This document shows, one piece after another, positions 19,813 through 29,312 of a stretch of 64,000 nucleotides of DNA. Origin of the DNA: an uncultured Alphaproteobacteria bacterium (GTDB lineage: Bacteria > Pseudomonadota > Alphaproteobacteria > UBA7985); assembly GCA_905479265.1 (NCBI GenBank), contig CAJQLX010000036.1, positions 60,951 to 124,950 of the forward strand. Direction: 5' to 3'. A program made the translations under genes and the position numbers. The notes below the pieces were generated by a model that searched no databases, was not told where the DNA came from, and saw only the letters and a program-made list of their open reading frames with translations. Numbering within the stretch: the stretch's first letter is position 1; every line of letters starts with the position of its first letter.

Positions 19813-20415
19813 CTAACCCCAGACTCCAAAGGTAAGCAACGCGCTCACCGTCGCACCAAGCACGGACAGCAGTCCAAGAATGACGGTGAACGTACGCACC
19901 AACCAACCGGCATAAAGGCGCCAAAGAACGGCGGCTGCGATCAAGCCTGAAAGGGCTTCGATCCAGCCAAACAAGCGCCCATGATGCGCGCTTTCCCAAT
20001 ACGAAACCGGGCTGGCAAAGACGAAATCTGAAAACGGCCAAAAATGGATGTGGCCGTCGGTTGCGTGGGTGAGGAAATCAAAGCCGACGTGCAGCAACGC
20101 CGTGATCGAGAATGCCAACAGGAAGCGCGGCCACCAGTGCTGGGTCTGACGCATGGCCAAGGCCGCAACGCCAGCAAGAAGCGCGTAGAGCGGTCCTGAG
20201 TTGGCGATCTGGTCGATATTCCACCACGGCACGCCATAATACGTGGTGCTCCAGATCTGCCCCATGTCCTGCCCCAGTACAAAGGACGAGATGAGCACCA
20301 TCGGCACCATCATGAAATCCGGCGCAATCCCGCCAAGGATCGCTCCAGTAATCGCGGCACGCCGTCCGCTCTTGGCCGCAATCAGCAGGCCGATTGCGAT
20401 GTGGCTTTGTGTCAT
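19813..20415 (-). CDS. Membrane-bound metal-dependent hydrolase family (YdjM/DUF457-like)
   Basis: A 200-residue integral membrane protein with about five hydrophobic helices. It begins MTQSHIAIGLLIA, has GAILGGIAPDF in the next helix and HVGFDFLTHATDGH in the centre; the early His, the APD and the HxxxDxxTH pattern match the YdjM/DUF457 family of putative metal-dependent hydrolases. Substrate unknown. The ATG at 20415 is preferred over a TTG 3 bases upstream. It starts 15 bases after the 456-residue secreted protein on the same strand, so it may be the last gene of the MoxR/vWA operon. Confidence 0.6.
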   Translation of the reverse strand: MTQSHIAIGLLIAAKSGRRAAITGAILGGIAPDFMMVPMVLISSFVLGQDMGQIWSTTYYGVPWWNIDQIANSGPLYALLAGVAALAMRQTQHWWPRFLLAFSITALLHVGFDFLTHATDGHIHFWPFSDFVFASPVSYWESAHHGRLFGWIEALSGLIAAAVLWRLYAGWLVRTFTVILGLLSVLGATVSALLTFGVWG

Positions 20416-20430
20416 CAACGGTTGGCGCGC

Positions 20431-21798
20431 CTAGCTGTCTTCGGCGTCCAGCAGGCTGACGCGGCTGCTTTCTGCGTTGATCCATGCTTGCAACGTGATG
20501 ATCCATCGCTCGTGCAGTTCGTCGCTCGACAGGGCGGCCCGCCACGCATTTACGGCCAGCGATGTGTTGCCCCGTGCCTCTTCTAGTAGGCCTTGAACCA
20601 CGCGAAGCTCCGGTGTCATGCCGTGCAGGTGGGTCATGTACATGGTGATGTCTTCGTCCAGCACGATGTTGATGTGGCCCAGCCCGGTAAAGCTGTCGAG
20701 GTAGAGCACCTGACGGATCTCTGCGACGATCTCCTCCAGCGTGAAGGCGGAACGCAGCAGCTCTCCGTTCTTGCGCTGTTCCGTCGCGAGGTATGACCCT
20801 GAGAGAATGGCGTTGTAAAAGTCAGTAACGTTCGATGTCTCGCGGTTAAAACCACAACTACGCGCCATGCGGCTCCACCCCATTTTGCGGGCGGATCGGC
20901 GGGAGTCGGCGAACTGTCCGCACAGCAGCAAGGTCCAGCTCGCGAACCGCACGCCGGTCGTTTCAGCTTCGGCTTTGGCGGTGTAACGCTCTTGCTCCAT
21001 CAATCGATCACGGACGCCCTGCAGCAGCCCCTGACAGTGTGCGGCTTGTGCGGTCGGGGTTTCGAGGAACAGCAACTTGGTGATGTTGGAGGGCTGGGTC
21101 CGGTCATAATCACGCTGGAGCCGGCGTGCGAGGTCATCGCGGCCTGCGCGCATCGCGGCGGTAATCGGCCAGTCGAGGAAATCAGACCCAAAGGCGGTTT
21201 CAGCGAAACTCATATATTTCTCAATATCGCCGACCAGAAACTCAGCCTTGGGGTAATAATCAAACTCCAGCCGCTGGGGGGCCAGATCGCGGGGGACCAG
21301 GGCTTCACCGAACCACAGGTTCCCGAAATACTGGTCTTCGAGGCTGAAGTACCGTGTGATGAGGCGCACCAGCTCCTGAATGTCTGGACGGGCGAGAACA
21401 GCATCGGGAATGGCGTCGAGGGAGAATTTGCCCAGGTCTTCATTCATGTTCGAGAACGCCACAGATGCGCGGACAAGGTCGGCGATGCCAGACATCACGT
21501 CCGGGTCATCGGATGCCGTCCCCATCACGGCCAGCAGGTGGTTGGACAGGTCTTGCCGGTAAAACGTCCCGCACAGCCGCAGCTCTTCCTGTAAATCTCG
21601 CGCGGCGCGAATGCTGTCCCAATCATCGCTCCAATTGTCCGAGAGTTCGGCGGCACTGGTGAAGGTCAACATCATGTCAAGGAAGACACGGCGGTAGGGG
21701 TCTTGCGGGTCGAAGGCTTGGGATTGAGCCGCTGACGTCCAGCCAGCCACGGCGAGAGCAAGGCCGGTCAGCAGCGCTTTTATCGGTTTTTGCGCCAT
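20431..21798 (-). CDS. Secreted protein of unknown function in the MoxR/vWA operon
   Basis: I do not recognise a domain. From ATG 21798 it has 455 residues and a clear signal peptide (hydrophobic residues 6-20, Ala-rich cleavage region ending AAQSQA). The mature part is rich in Leu, Ala, Arg and acidic residues and is predicted mostly helical. Several Cys (the LRLCGTFY, AAHCQG, LLLCGQF and SCGFN segments) could form periplasmic disulfides, and the C-terminal EEARGNTSLAVNAWRAAL segment looks like one TPR-type helical pair. It begins 3 bases before the end of the upstream vWA gene's TGA, so it belongs to that operon and is a candidate periplasmic partner. Confidence 0.75.
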   Translation of the reverse strand: MAQKPIKALLTGLALAVAGWTSAAQSQAFDPQDPYRRVFLDMMLTFTSAAELSDNWSDDWDSIRAARDLQEELRLCGTFYRQDLSNHLLAVMGTASDDPDVMSGIADLVRASVAFSNMNEDLGKFSLDAIPDAVLARPDIQELVRLITRYFSLEDQYFGNLWFGEALVPRDLAPQRLEFDYYPKAEFLVGDIEKYMSFAETAFGSDFLDWPITAAMRAGRDDLARRLQRDYDRTQPSNITKLLFLETPTAQAAHCQGLLQGVRDRLMEQERYTAKAEAETTGVRFASWTLLLCGQFADSRRSARKMGWSRMARSCGFNRETSNVTDFYNAILSGSYLATEQRKNGELLRSAFTLEEIVAEIRQVLYLDSFTGLGHINIVLDEDITMYMTHLHGMTPELRVVQGLLEEARGNTSLAVNAWRAALSSDELHERWIITLQAWINAESSRVSLLDAEDS

Positions 21799-21801
21799 CA
21801 A

Positions 21802-24800
21802 TCAGGCCTCCGCTTCAGACAGGTATTCGCGGATCAGGTAGTCCGCGATAATCGCAATGAGCAGCAGCAACACGAGGATCCATGTCAGATCCCAAACGCG
21901 GTCTTTGGTCCCGCTTTGATCCAGCTGCACCAACGAAGAGGGAACTTGCAGATTGCTCGGATCCAGCACCACACCACCGCTGGCCTTGGCAATCGCTTGC
22001 AGCGCCGCCAGATTGGCGCCCGTGTCCATCGCCAACGGTTCTGTGGCGAGATGCAGGTAGGCCGGATAAACCACGCCGGATTTGGTGAAACTGCGCCCGC
22101 GGCCTTGGCGGTCCGTGCCTTGGCCGCTGATGACCAGCTCGAACACCTCGGGCAAATCGCGAATGCTGCCTAAATTACCGGTCCACCGTGATTCAGCGCC
22201 GGTGAGATCAAACTGCACGATGAAGTCACCGCGCGCTGTGCTCTCGGTTTCAATGCCGTCCGTCGTGGGTTCCGCAACGGCGTGGAGCGCCGCCGAAAAA
22301 CCCGTTGGGGCAAAGGGGTCGATGGATTGGTGGTCGAGGGTCAGCAAAACTTGATTCCGCCCGTCGCGGGTCAGCGACAGCTCGATCGCGTCCCGAGGGC
22401 TGGTTCTGGTCGCCCACGCAAAGGCGCGCGCCAGTGCGACTTGGAAAATCGCACTGTTGGTCAGCGAGCCGTCGGCACCCCCATCGCGCAGAGATGTCCC
22501 AAGCGCCGAAACCCGGCCCCCCACAGCGGCGCGTTCAATAAAGCCTTCAGCCGTGCTGGAGGGTTCGCGCTGCAAGACCCAGTCAGTCCACAGGGCCAAA
22601 TCGAGCGGGCGACCCTGCTCGGGTTGATAGTCTTGCTGCCCCAGAATGAAGCGGGCTTCGTCGCGGGCGGAGAGGATCGAGTAGCCGTTTATCGCGCCCA
22701 GACCCATTTCTTGGGCGGGTAGGTCGTTCAGGAAGCGATGACGGCCATTGAACTGGGGCTCGTCGATCCGCTCATCCTTGTAGCTGGTCATCCGCCGCGC
22801 CAGCTGTCCGATCGGAATTTGGAACCGGTCGAGATAGGCGATACCGCCGCCCGCCTCAGCGACGCTGTATAGATTGTTGAAGCCTTCGGAGGCGATGCCG
22901 GCGCGCTGGCGCAAGCTGGCGTCGCGGCTGTTGAGCACCTCATAGATGTCGGGCAGGGACGTATCGCCGTAGGCCATGGCGATGCCGTTGATGATGAAGT
23001 CGTCTTCACTGTTCAACCGTGCCGCCAACGCGGGGGCTGTATCCCGTTGGAAGATGCCATCTTCATCGACTTTCCAAGACAAATAAGCGCCCGTATCCGG
23101 GTCGCCACCATCGGCGATAATCAGCACGCGGCGCTCTTCGGGCAGCTCAAATCCAGCCTCTTCAGCCATGACCAATGAGCGGCGGGATTCGAAGAGGGCA
23201 TCATAAATGTCGATGCCTTCGGGCTGCAGACCCAGCAACCGGCGGCGCTCAAATTCATCTGCCAACTGGCCCAAGGCTTCCCGGATTTGGTTTTCGAGGT
23301 CTTCGACGCCTTGGAATGTATCCAAGGGCACCAGTTCATGGACTTCATCGGAAAAACCGAAAATGCGCACCAGTGAGCCTTCGGACAGCGGCGCAAAACT
23401 TTCAACGATGTAGCGCACAGCGCGGTCCAACGTCGCGTCTTCGTAGAACAAGGACGCGGAGACATCGAGGATACCGACGGCCAGCAGTTTTGGATCACCG
23501 GATGAGCCCTTTGGCTCAACATTCACCGGCAGCACCCGCGCAACTGGCGTTGCAGCATAGCCTTTGACCCCAAAGGTCTCGTCCCCGCCAGCAACGAACA
23601 ATCCGCCGCCGCGCTGGACGAAGTCTTCGATCTCGCCCAGAATCGCTTGCTGGGTCATGCCGTCGCCAATTTCGCCGGGGGCAAAATCAGTCATCAGGAT
23701 GAGGTCGTAATCGAACAAATCCAGCGGGTCCGTGGCGTCAACACCGGTCCGTCGTGGCAAGTCACTGGGGACCACGCGCTCAACATTCCAGTTGAGCTCT
23801 TCGATGATGGTCTCAATCAAGGAAATCGGCGCTGTTCCGCCATCAAGCCACAACACTTGAGGCGTGGCCATGGTCGGCACCATGCGCGACTGCACGGTGT
23901 CGGGTAAGCGAGGCTGCGCAAAACGGCTGTCGGGGACGGGCTCGGGGTCGTTGTCGAGCTTCACGGTCATCTGGACAAATGACCCTTTGCCTTCCTGATC
24001 CAAGATCAGCGGCGTGCAAGAAACGGTCTCGACCCGCTCGTCGATGATGATCGCAGCGGTTCCCGCCGGATCACCGTCCAAACACGTGAAGCGGAACAAG
24101 TCCTGCACTTTGTCGCCCTGCAGTGCGCCAAGGTAGGCGACGCGCTGGTCGGCTTGCGGGTTGATTGCGATATCAATCGGCGTGGCGACCAAGGGGTCTT
24201 CCAAGTCACCCTGACTGAGCAGCGAAAGCCCTTGATCGTCTCCAATGATAAAGCGGGGATCATTTGGGTTCGCGAGGCGGTGTTCAGGCTGACCCGACTG
24301 CGGAACCACCAGCACAGGGACACTTCCCCCGGCGAGCAGCTGCAGCACTTGGGTGATTTGCGCGTCGTCCGGTGCGCCTTGGCGGGTGGTGAGGCCGTCG
24401 GTCATCAGGATGATCGCTTGCGCCGGTGCGCCTGCGCCGGTTGCAAGGGTTTCGGCAACCACCGCTGACAAATCGGTTGAAGCGCCGCCGATGTCATTGA
24501 GCGCGCTGGATGCGCTGTTAAAGCCATTCACCGTGCGGGAGCCCTGAGCAAAGACGCGGCGATGCACGTCCGTCGGCACCCCCAAGCCCTTCACGATATC
24601 AGCGGTCAAACGCTCCGCTTCAGACAGGTAATCGCCGACCTCTGGTGCGTCGGCGTGAACCAAGCTTTCAGACAGGTCGAGCAGCACATCGACGCGGGCT
24701 TTGCTGGTGGCAGGAACGGTCTGCCGGTATTCGGTTATGCCCAGCCACAGCAGCGCAATCAGGCCGACACTGAGCCCGCGCAAGACCAGACTGGTGATAA

Positions 24801-24918
24801 GAACGGACAGCCGTTGGTTTCGCTCAACACCCGATACGCGATCGATGAGACGACGAATCAGCGGGGCGAGCCAAAACAGCAAGCCGGCGAAGATCAGGGC
24901 GATCAACAATAAACTCAC
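21802..24918 (-). CDS. Membrane protein with two vWA domains and a GATase1-like domain
   Basis: A 1038-residue inner-membrane protein. Two N-terminal helices (residues about 3-20 and 38-60) precede a vWA domain with MIDAS motif DLSES at Asp81. A class I glutamine-amidotransferase-like segment follows at about 350-470 (QVLWLDGG, DLILMTDF, RGGGLFVAGGDETFG), without a visible catalytic Cys in the nucleophile position. A second vWA-like MIDAS, DVSAS, is at Asp485. A long beta-rich region and a C-terminal membrane helix (around 1012-1030) complete it. It starts with GTG overlapping the upstream gene's stop (GTGA). Such proteins accompany MoxR/DUF58/BatA operons; the biochemical role is unknown. 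Confidence 0.75.
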   Translation of the reverse strand: MSLLLIALIFAGLLFWLAPLIRRLIDRVSGVERNQRLSVLITSLVLRGLSVGLIALLWLGITEYRQTVPATSKARVDVLLDLSESLVHADAPEVGDYLSEAERLTADIVKGLGVPTDVHRRVFAQGSRTVNGFNSASSALNDIGGASTDLSAVVAETLATGAGAPAQAIILMTDGLTTRQGAPDDAQITQVLQLLAGGSVPVLVVPQSGQPEHRLANPNDPRFIIGDDQGLSLLSQGDLEDPLVATPIDIAINPQADQRVAYLGALQGDKVQDLFRFTCLDGDPAGTAAIIIDERVETVSCTPLILDQEGKGSFVQMTVKLDNDPEPVPDSRFAQPRLPDTVQSRMVPTMATPQVLWLDGGTAPISLIETIIEELNWNVERVVPSDLPRRTGVDATDPLDLFDYDLILMTDFAPGEIGDGMTQQAILGEIEDFVQRGGGLFVAGGDETFGVKGYAATPVARVLPVNVEPKGSSGDPKLLAVGILDVSASLFYEDATLDRAVRYIVESFAPLSEGSLVRIFGFSDEVHELVPLDTFQGVEDLENQIREALGQLADEFERRRLLGLQPEGIDIYDALFESRRSLVMAEEAGFELPEERRVLIIADGGDPDTGAYLSWKVDEDGIFQRDTAPALAARLNSEDDFIINGIAMAYGDTSLPDIYEVLNSRDASLRQRAGIASEGFNNLYSVAEAGGGIAYLDRFQIPIGQLARRMTSYKDERIDEPQFNGRHRFLNDLPAQEMGLGAINGYSILSARDEARFILGQQDYQPEQGRPLDLALWTDWVLQREPSSTAEGFIERAAVGGRVSALGTSLRDGGADGSLTNSAIFQVALARAFAWATRTSPRDAIELSLTRDGRNQVLLTLDHQSIDPFAPTGFSAALHAVAEPTTDGIETESTARGDFIVQFDLTGAESRWTGNLGSIRDLPEVFELVISGQGTDRQGRGRSFTKSGVVYPAYLHLATEPLAMDTGANLAALQAIAKASGGVVLDPSNLQVPSSLVQLDQSGTKDRVWDLTWILVLLLLIAIIADYLIREYLSEAEA

Positions 24919-26969
24919 GCGGCAACCTTCCGGCTTGGGCCTTTACGGAACCGACCAGCCAACACAATTAAGAACAGGGCTTCGAGCACGGCAATAGCCA
25001 GCAATCCAATCACCAGCGGACGGGTGAGACGGCGCAAACCATCACCCCGCGACAGCGCAGAAAAGTCCGGCAAGGCCGTGACAGGCGCACGGGTGAGCGC
25101 GGATTCTTCGGCGTTAAACAATGCCAGCGACAGCGGCACGGTTTGCGATAGACCTTCACCGCTCAGGAAATACAGCCCGGCCTGATCCAGCCGCCAGCGG
25201 GATACGCCCAAATCATCGGTTATCACTGGAGGAACTTCAGCCTCGTCGGTCCGGACCACAGCGTTCCGGATACCGTCCAGCGTGAGCGGATCGCCAGCGG
25301 CGAGATATTGGGGAATGCGCTGGCGTCGGTCGTCCATCCATTCGAGCGTGTTCATCATCATAAAGGTCAGGGTCAGACAGTCATCAGGGCCATAGATTTG
25401 CGCGTCGCGGCGGTCTTCGACCGTGTTGTCTGCTTCTGCATCTGAAGGGATGAAATTGGTGCAATAGGCATGCGGATCGAAGCCGAGAAACAGCATCTTT
25501 GCTGCGGGCAGCATCACGCCGTCCACCTCTGTATCGCGCCGTTCCGCGGCAAAGGCTGTGACGATCTCCACTCGGTCTTCTGCGATGACTGTCAGGGCGT
25601 CTTGCGGGTCTACGTCGCGCAGCAGCGGGACAACCCGTGACTTTTCGTCGGCAAAGGGCAAGGGGCGCAGGGACGGGCCGACCGTCACGCGGCCAATCAT
25701 GGGTTTGAGCCCTGCCATCACCGGGTGGCGGTTTTCGGACGCTTGCCACGCAAACTGCCGCGCGCCGCTGCCGTTCTCAGACCGGCCAGCACCGGGGCGG
25801 GTTTCGATGACGATGGCGTTGGCGTTCAATTCTTCGAACAGCGGACCTTCGGGGCAGCGGTCAAAGATCACGGCGTCATATCCGCGATAATCCGCCTCGT
25901 CAGTGATGCCCGCGCTTTCCGACAGTCGAATGTTCGGATGAGGTAAGAAGCGGTCGAACAGGTATCCGTTGCCTTCGCAGCGGACGATATGCAGATCAAA
26001 CTGCTGAACAACTTCGGGAACGACCCACAAGCCGTCATCCAGTGGTAAAGGATCGCCAGAACCAGACGTGAGGATCAGTTCCTTTGGTCCCGGGCCGAGT
26101 TGCACGGTTTGCTCCAAAACGCGATCCAGCGGAAAGGTTTCCCGCGCGCCCGCCGGCAAATCAAAGGGCCGACGCAGCGTCACGACCGCAGGCTTACCCC
26201 GAACACGCGCCGTCAGCGAAACATCGCGCAGCGGGTCTGTGCCAAAGTTGCGCAGGGACACTTCCTTTGGCGCATCAAACAGGTTCAAGCCGCCGCTCAC
26301 GCCCTCAAAACCGACGTTAGAGGGCAGGTCATCACCCACGTCGATCCAGCTCAACCGTCGCGGCGCGTCGATATCCTCGCTGAGGGGACGATCAGTGACC
26401 AGCGTCAGTGCGCCAACACCGCGTGAGGCCGAAAGCGCAGCGAGGGCAGACAGGCGCTGGTCCATCGGCGCAGGCATCGACGTGGCGCTCAGTGCGTTCA
26501 ATTGAGCCCGCGCTTCGAGGCGATCGGTCACAAACGGCACATCGTCACCCAGGTTGGTTAGGCTGACCAGCGCAACACTGGCACCAGCCGCCATCGCCTT
26601 GTCGATTTCCGCGTCCGCAGCAGCGACTGCGCGGTCAAACCGTGATTTTCCGTTGCCGGCCTCAGCGTTCATCGATGCCGACGTATCGACCACGATTAAC
26701 CGCTTGGGCGCTGGCAAAAGCGCCGACAGGCCAAGCGCAATCAGCGCCAGAACGGCGAACATCAGCGCATAGAGCCAGCGATGCCATTTGTGCGTCATCG
26801 ACAGGTTCTGGAACGTCGTGCGTCGCGGCAGATCGCGGAACAGCAGCAGCGATGAAACATCCAATCTTTGCCGCCGTGCCCGCAAGGACAAGAACGCCAA
26901 GGCAGGCGCGAGGATCAAAGGCAAAGCCCACAAAAAGGACAGACCAAAGGTAAAGCCGAAAATCGTCAT
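24915..26969 (-). CDS. BatA-like vWA membrane protein
   Basis: A 684-residue membrane protein beginning with the BatA/aerotolerance-regulator N-terminal domain: a first helix at 8-28, the RRQRLDVSSLLLF motif, then a second helix at 64-86. A vWA domain follows, with MIDAS motif DTSAS at Asp95. The middle and C-terminal halves are periplasmic-type beta-rich sequence, and a final helix (near 655-672) ends in a basic tail. It overlaps the next gene by 4 bases and starts just after the DUF58 gene. In related operons the vWA proteins work with a MoxR ATPase to assemble or activate envelope proteins; the client is unknown. Confidence 0.82.
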   Translation of the reverse strand: MTIFGFTFGLSFLWALPLILAPALAFLSLRARRQRLDVSSLLLFRDLPRRTTFQNLSMTHKWHRWLYALMFAVLALIALGLSALLPAPKRLIVVDTSASMNAEAGNGKSRFDRAVAAADAEIDKAMAAGASVALVSLTNLGDDVPFVTDRLEARAQLNALSATSMPAPMDQRLSALAALSASRGVGALTLVTDRPLSEDIDAPRRLSWIDVGDDLPSNVGFEGVSGGLNLFDAPKEVSLRNFGTDPLRDVSLTARVRGKPAVVTLRRPFDLPAGARETFPLDRVLEQTVQLGPGPKELILTSGSGDPLPLDDGLWVVPEVVQQFDLHIVRCEGNGYLFDRFLPHPNIRLSESAGITDEADYRGYDAVIFDRCPEGPLFEELNANAIVIETRPGAGRSENGSGARQFAWQASENRHPVMAGLKPMIGRVTVGPSLRPLPFADEKSRVVPLLRDVDPQDALTVIAEDRVEIVTAFAAERRDTEVDGVMLPAAKMLFLGFDPHAYCTNFIPSDAEADNTVEDRRDAQIYGPDDCLTLTFMMMNTLEWMDDRRQRIPQYLAAGDPLTLDGIRNAVVRTDEAEVPPVITDDLGVSRWRLDQAGLYFLSGEGLSQTVPLSLALFNAEESALTRAPVTALPDFSALSRGDGLRRLTRPLVIGLLAIAVLEALFLIVLAGRFRKGPSRKVAA

Positions 26970-26972
26970 GGA

Positions 26973-28085
26973 TCAGACCACCTCGATTTCTGCGGGTTCA
27001 CCGGCGTAGCCCTGACTGGCCATCGCTGCGAGAATGCGTTGTACGTCGCTGCGGTTGTGATCCCCCGCGGCACCAGCGTCAAAGGACGCGTGGCCGAGGT
27101 TCAGACTACGCGCTGCACCGGAAAGCGCCGCACCGTGCGCGGATCGAACCCGCGTGTAAGCCTTGGACGCTGCGCGGGTAAAGGCGAGGCGTTGCAGGAT
27201 GCCACTTTCCATATCCACAATCTGACGCGCTTGGCTCAGATCCTGATCCTGCGCGCCGGAAACCTGACACAGAACCCCGCGAATGTTGGGGTGGCTGAGG
27301 AATTTTAGGCCACGCGCAACATTCTGCGCGGACAGCATCAGCCGCCGCCGGGCTTGCGCACGCACGCCGTTCAACAGCGCGCGCTCTGTCGTCGTGAGCG
27401 GCAGTTGCGGCAGGTCTTGGGGCGCTGCGTCGTTCATCCGGTCATCGTCTACGTCGAACAGCAAATCGGTCAGAACCACCACCAATGCCCCTTGATTCCG
27501 CCAATCCAGCGACGCTGCGCCAAGGGCGTCAAAGTTGGTTGGGCCGCTGGGTTCCAACCCGGCAAGGCGCTCGCGCATGGAGCCGAGCAACTGGCGCGCG
27601 TGCAGCACGTTGATGACCCGTTCGCTCACCACGCTGTCGCCAAAGGGCATGACGCGCACGGCGTACCCGCTGTTCAAGCCAATCAAGGCCAGCTGCAACG
27701 TCAGCTCGATGGTCGAGCGGAACTTGTCCTGCCATCCGCCCGTGGCCATAGACGCCGAAGTGTCCAACGCCAAAACCAAGCGCGGTTGATGCTCGTCTTG
27801 CACCAACCGGGTGTAAAGCCGCTTTGATCGGCCATAGAGCGACCAGTCCACGCGCCGCACGTCATCACCGGGCGTGTAGGTCCGGTGCTGTTTGAACTCC
27901 AAGCTATCGCCGTCCAACGTGTTCAGATGCGGCCCCATCGCTGCGCCCCGTGGCGGGATCCACTGCGGCGGTAAGGTCAAATCACCGACCGCTCGCAGAA
28001 ATGCCGGGTCGAGATCATCCAGCCGCCGATGTGCGCCCACTGGCTCGGTCTGCAGGTCAGCAGAAAGGGTTGAGGGTTCTGCCAA
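26973..28085 (-). CDS. DUF58 domain protein
   Basis: A 370-residue cytoplasmic DUF58 protein, the vWA-like partner that always travels with MoxR ATPases. The family hallmark YTPGDDVRRVDWSLYGRS is at residues 70-87, and the vWA MIDAS motif DTSAS is at Asp108. The start is uncertain: the frame opens with TTG at 28085, and no ATG lies before residue 50, which is too late to keep the domain. It lies 4 bases after the MoxR stop, so the two are tightly coupled. Confidence 0.88.
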   Translation of the reverse strand: MAEPSTLSADLQTEPVGAHRRLDDLDPAFLRAVGDLTLPPQWIPPRGAAMGPHLNTLDGDSLEFKQHRTYTPGDDVRRVDWSLYGRSKRLYTRLVQDEHQPRLVLALDTSASMATGGWQDKFRSTIELTLQLALIGLNSGYAVRVMPFGDSVVSERVINVLHARQLLGSMRERLAGLEPSGPTNFDALGAASLDWRNQGALVVVLTDLLFDVDDDRMNDAAPQDLPQLPLTTTERALLNGVRAQARRRLMLSAQNVARGLKFLSHPNIRGVLCQVSGAQDQDLSQARQIVDMESGILQRLAFTRAASKAYTRVRSAHGAALSGAARSLNLGHASFDAGAAGDHNRSDVQRILAAMASQGYAGEPAEIEVV

Positions 28086-28089
28086 TGAT

Positions 28090-29250
28090 CTAGTGACCCA
28101 AATGGCTCACAGCGTCCGCAATCAGGCGGTCGCTGTCCATGCCGTCAATGGCGGCGCGGTGGTTGAGGATGACGCGGTGCCGCAAAGCGGGGCCAGCAAC
28201 GCGGGCAATGAGATCGGTGTTGATGTTCGGCAGGCCCGCGACCAACGCCCGAACTTTGGCTGCAAGGATCAGCGCCTGCGCCCCTCGGGGGGATGGCCCG
28301 TACATGACATACTCGTTCGCCGTGCTCAAACCGCTTGGGCGACCGCTAACCGGGTTCAGCGTCTGGCAAAGCGCGACCGCAAAGTTCAGCGCACTTTCCG
28401 GTGTTTCGACCAGCAAAGGCAAAGACTGCAAGTATTGCAATTCCTCAAAACTCAGCCCCTGAACGTGCTGCGCGGCGTCACTGCGCTCGCGCTGGATGCC
28501 GGTGGTGTGGGTGACGATACCGGCCAGCAAGTCATCATCCGGTGACGGGATAACCAGCTTATAGAAAAAGCGGTCCAACTGGGCTTCTGGCAGGGGATAG
28601 GTGCCTTCTTGCTCGATCGGGTTTTGCGTGGCGAGGACGTGGAACATGCCGCTGGCGTCTGTTCCCGTATCCGGTGCCGCAACGTCGGTGCCTTTGGTGT
28701 AGTCCTGACCCGGCTTGTAGGTCGTGCCGGCGACCGTCATTTGGCGCTCGGCCATGGCTTCGAGCAAGGCCGCTTGGGTCTTTGGGCTGGCACGGTTAAT
28801 CTCATCGGCGAGCAGAATGTTGGCGAAGATCGGGCCAGACTGGAATTCCGGATACAGCCCGCCGCGCTCATCGGTGCGCAGGATGGTTGTCCCGGTGATG
28901 TCCGCTGGCATCAAATCTGGCGTGAACTGCACCCGTCCAAACTGCAGCCCCAACGCGGTGCCCAGAGAGCGCACCAGCGTGGTTTTGCCCAAGCCCGGAC
29001 GCGACTCAAGCAAGACGTGGCCCTTGGCAAACAAGGCGGTCAGCAGCTCGCCCACGAAGTCTTCTTCGCCTTCGGGGGACAGTATGTCCTTGCGAACTTC
29101 TGCAGCGATGGCGTGGAAGCGCGACGCAAAGTGCTCGATGCTGGCAGCGTCCAAACGCTGAGTCGTTGCCGCAGCAATCGGCTCTGGCGCCGTTACCACG
29201 TCATCGGCAACAGCTGCGGGGGTCTCGTCGTTGATGGTCTCGGTGTTCAT
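28090..29250 (-). CDS. MoxR-family AAA ATPase
   Basis: A 386-residue AAA+ ATPase of the MoxR class. The Walker A is RPGLGKTTL (near residue 84), Walker B is LLADEINRASPKTQ, the MoxR signature TQNPIEQEGTYPLPEAQLDRF follows, and the lid domain has a sensor-2 region (GPSPRGAQALILAAK). An unusual Ala/Pro/Thr-rich N-terminal tail of about 45 residues precedes the core. It heads the DUF58/vWA gene series and probably powers conformational change of the membrane vWA proteins. AUG start; a 62-base gap separates it from the upstream TPR gene. Confidence 0.92.
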   Translation of the reverse strand: MNTETINDETPAAVADDVVTAPEPIAAATTQRLDAASIEHFASRFHAIAAEVRKDILSPEGEEDFVGELLTALFAKGHVLLESRPGLGKTTLVRSLGTALGLQFGRVQFTPDLMPADITGTTILRTDERGGLYPEFQSGPIFANILLADEINRASPKTQAALLEAMAERQMTVAGTTYKPGQDYTKGTDVAAPDTGTDASGMFHVLATQNPIEQEGTYPLPEAQLDRFFYKLVIPSPDDDLLAGIVTHTTGIQRERSDAAQHVQGLSFEELQYLQSLPLLVETPESALNFAVALCQTLNPVSGRPSGLSTANEYVMYGPSPRGAQALILAAKVRALVAGLPNINTDLIARVAGPALRHRVILNHRAAIDGMDSDRLIADAVSHLGH

Positions 29251-29312
29251 ACTGTTTTGTCTTTGCTTCTTGGCATTAGCGCGGAAAAGGGTAAGGCGGG
29301 TTGCGTTTGGGA

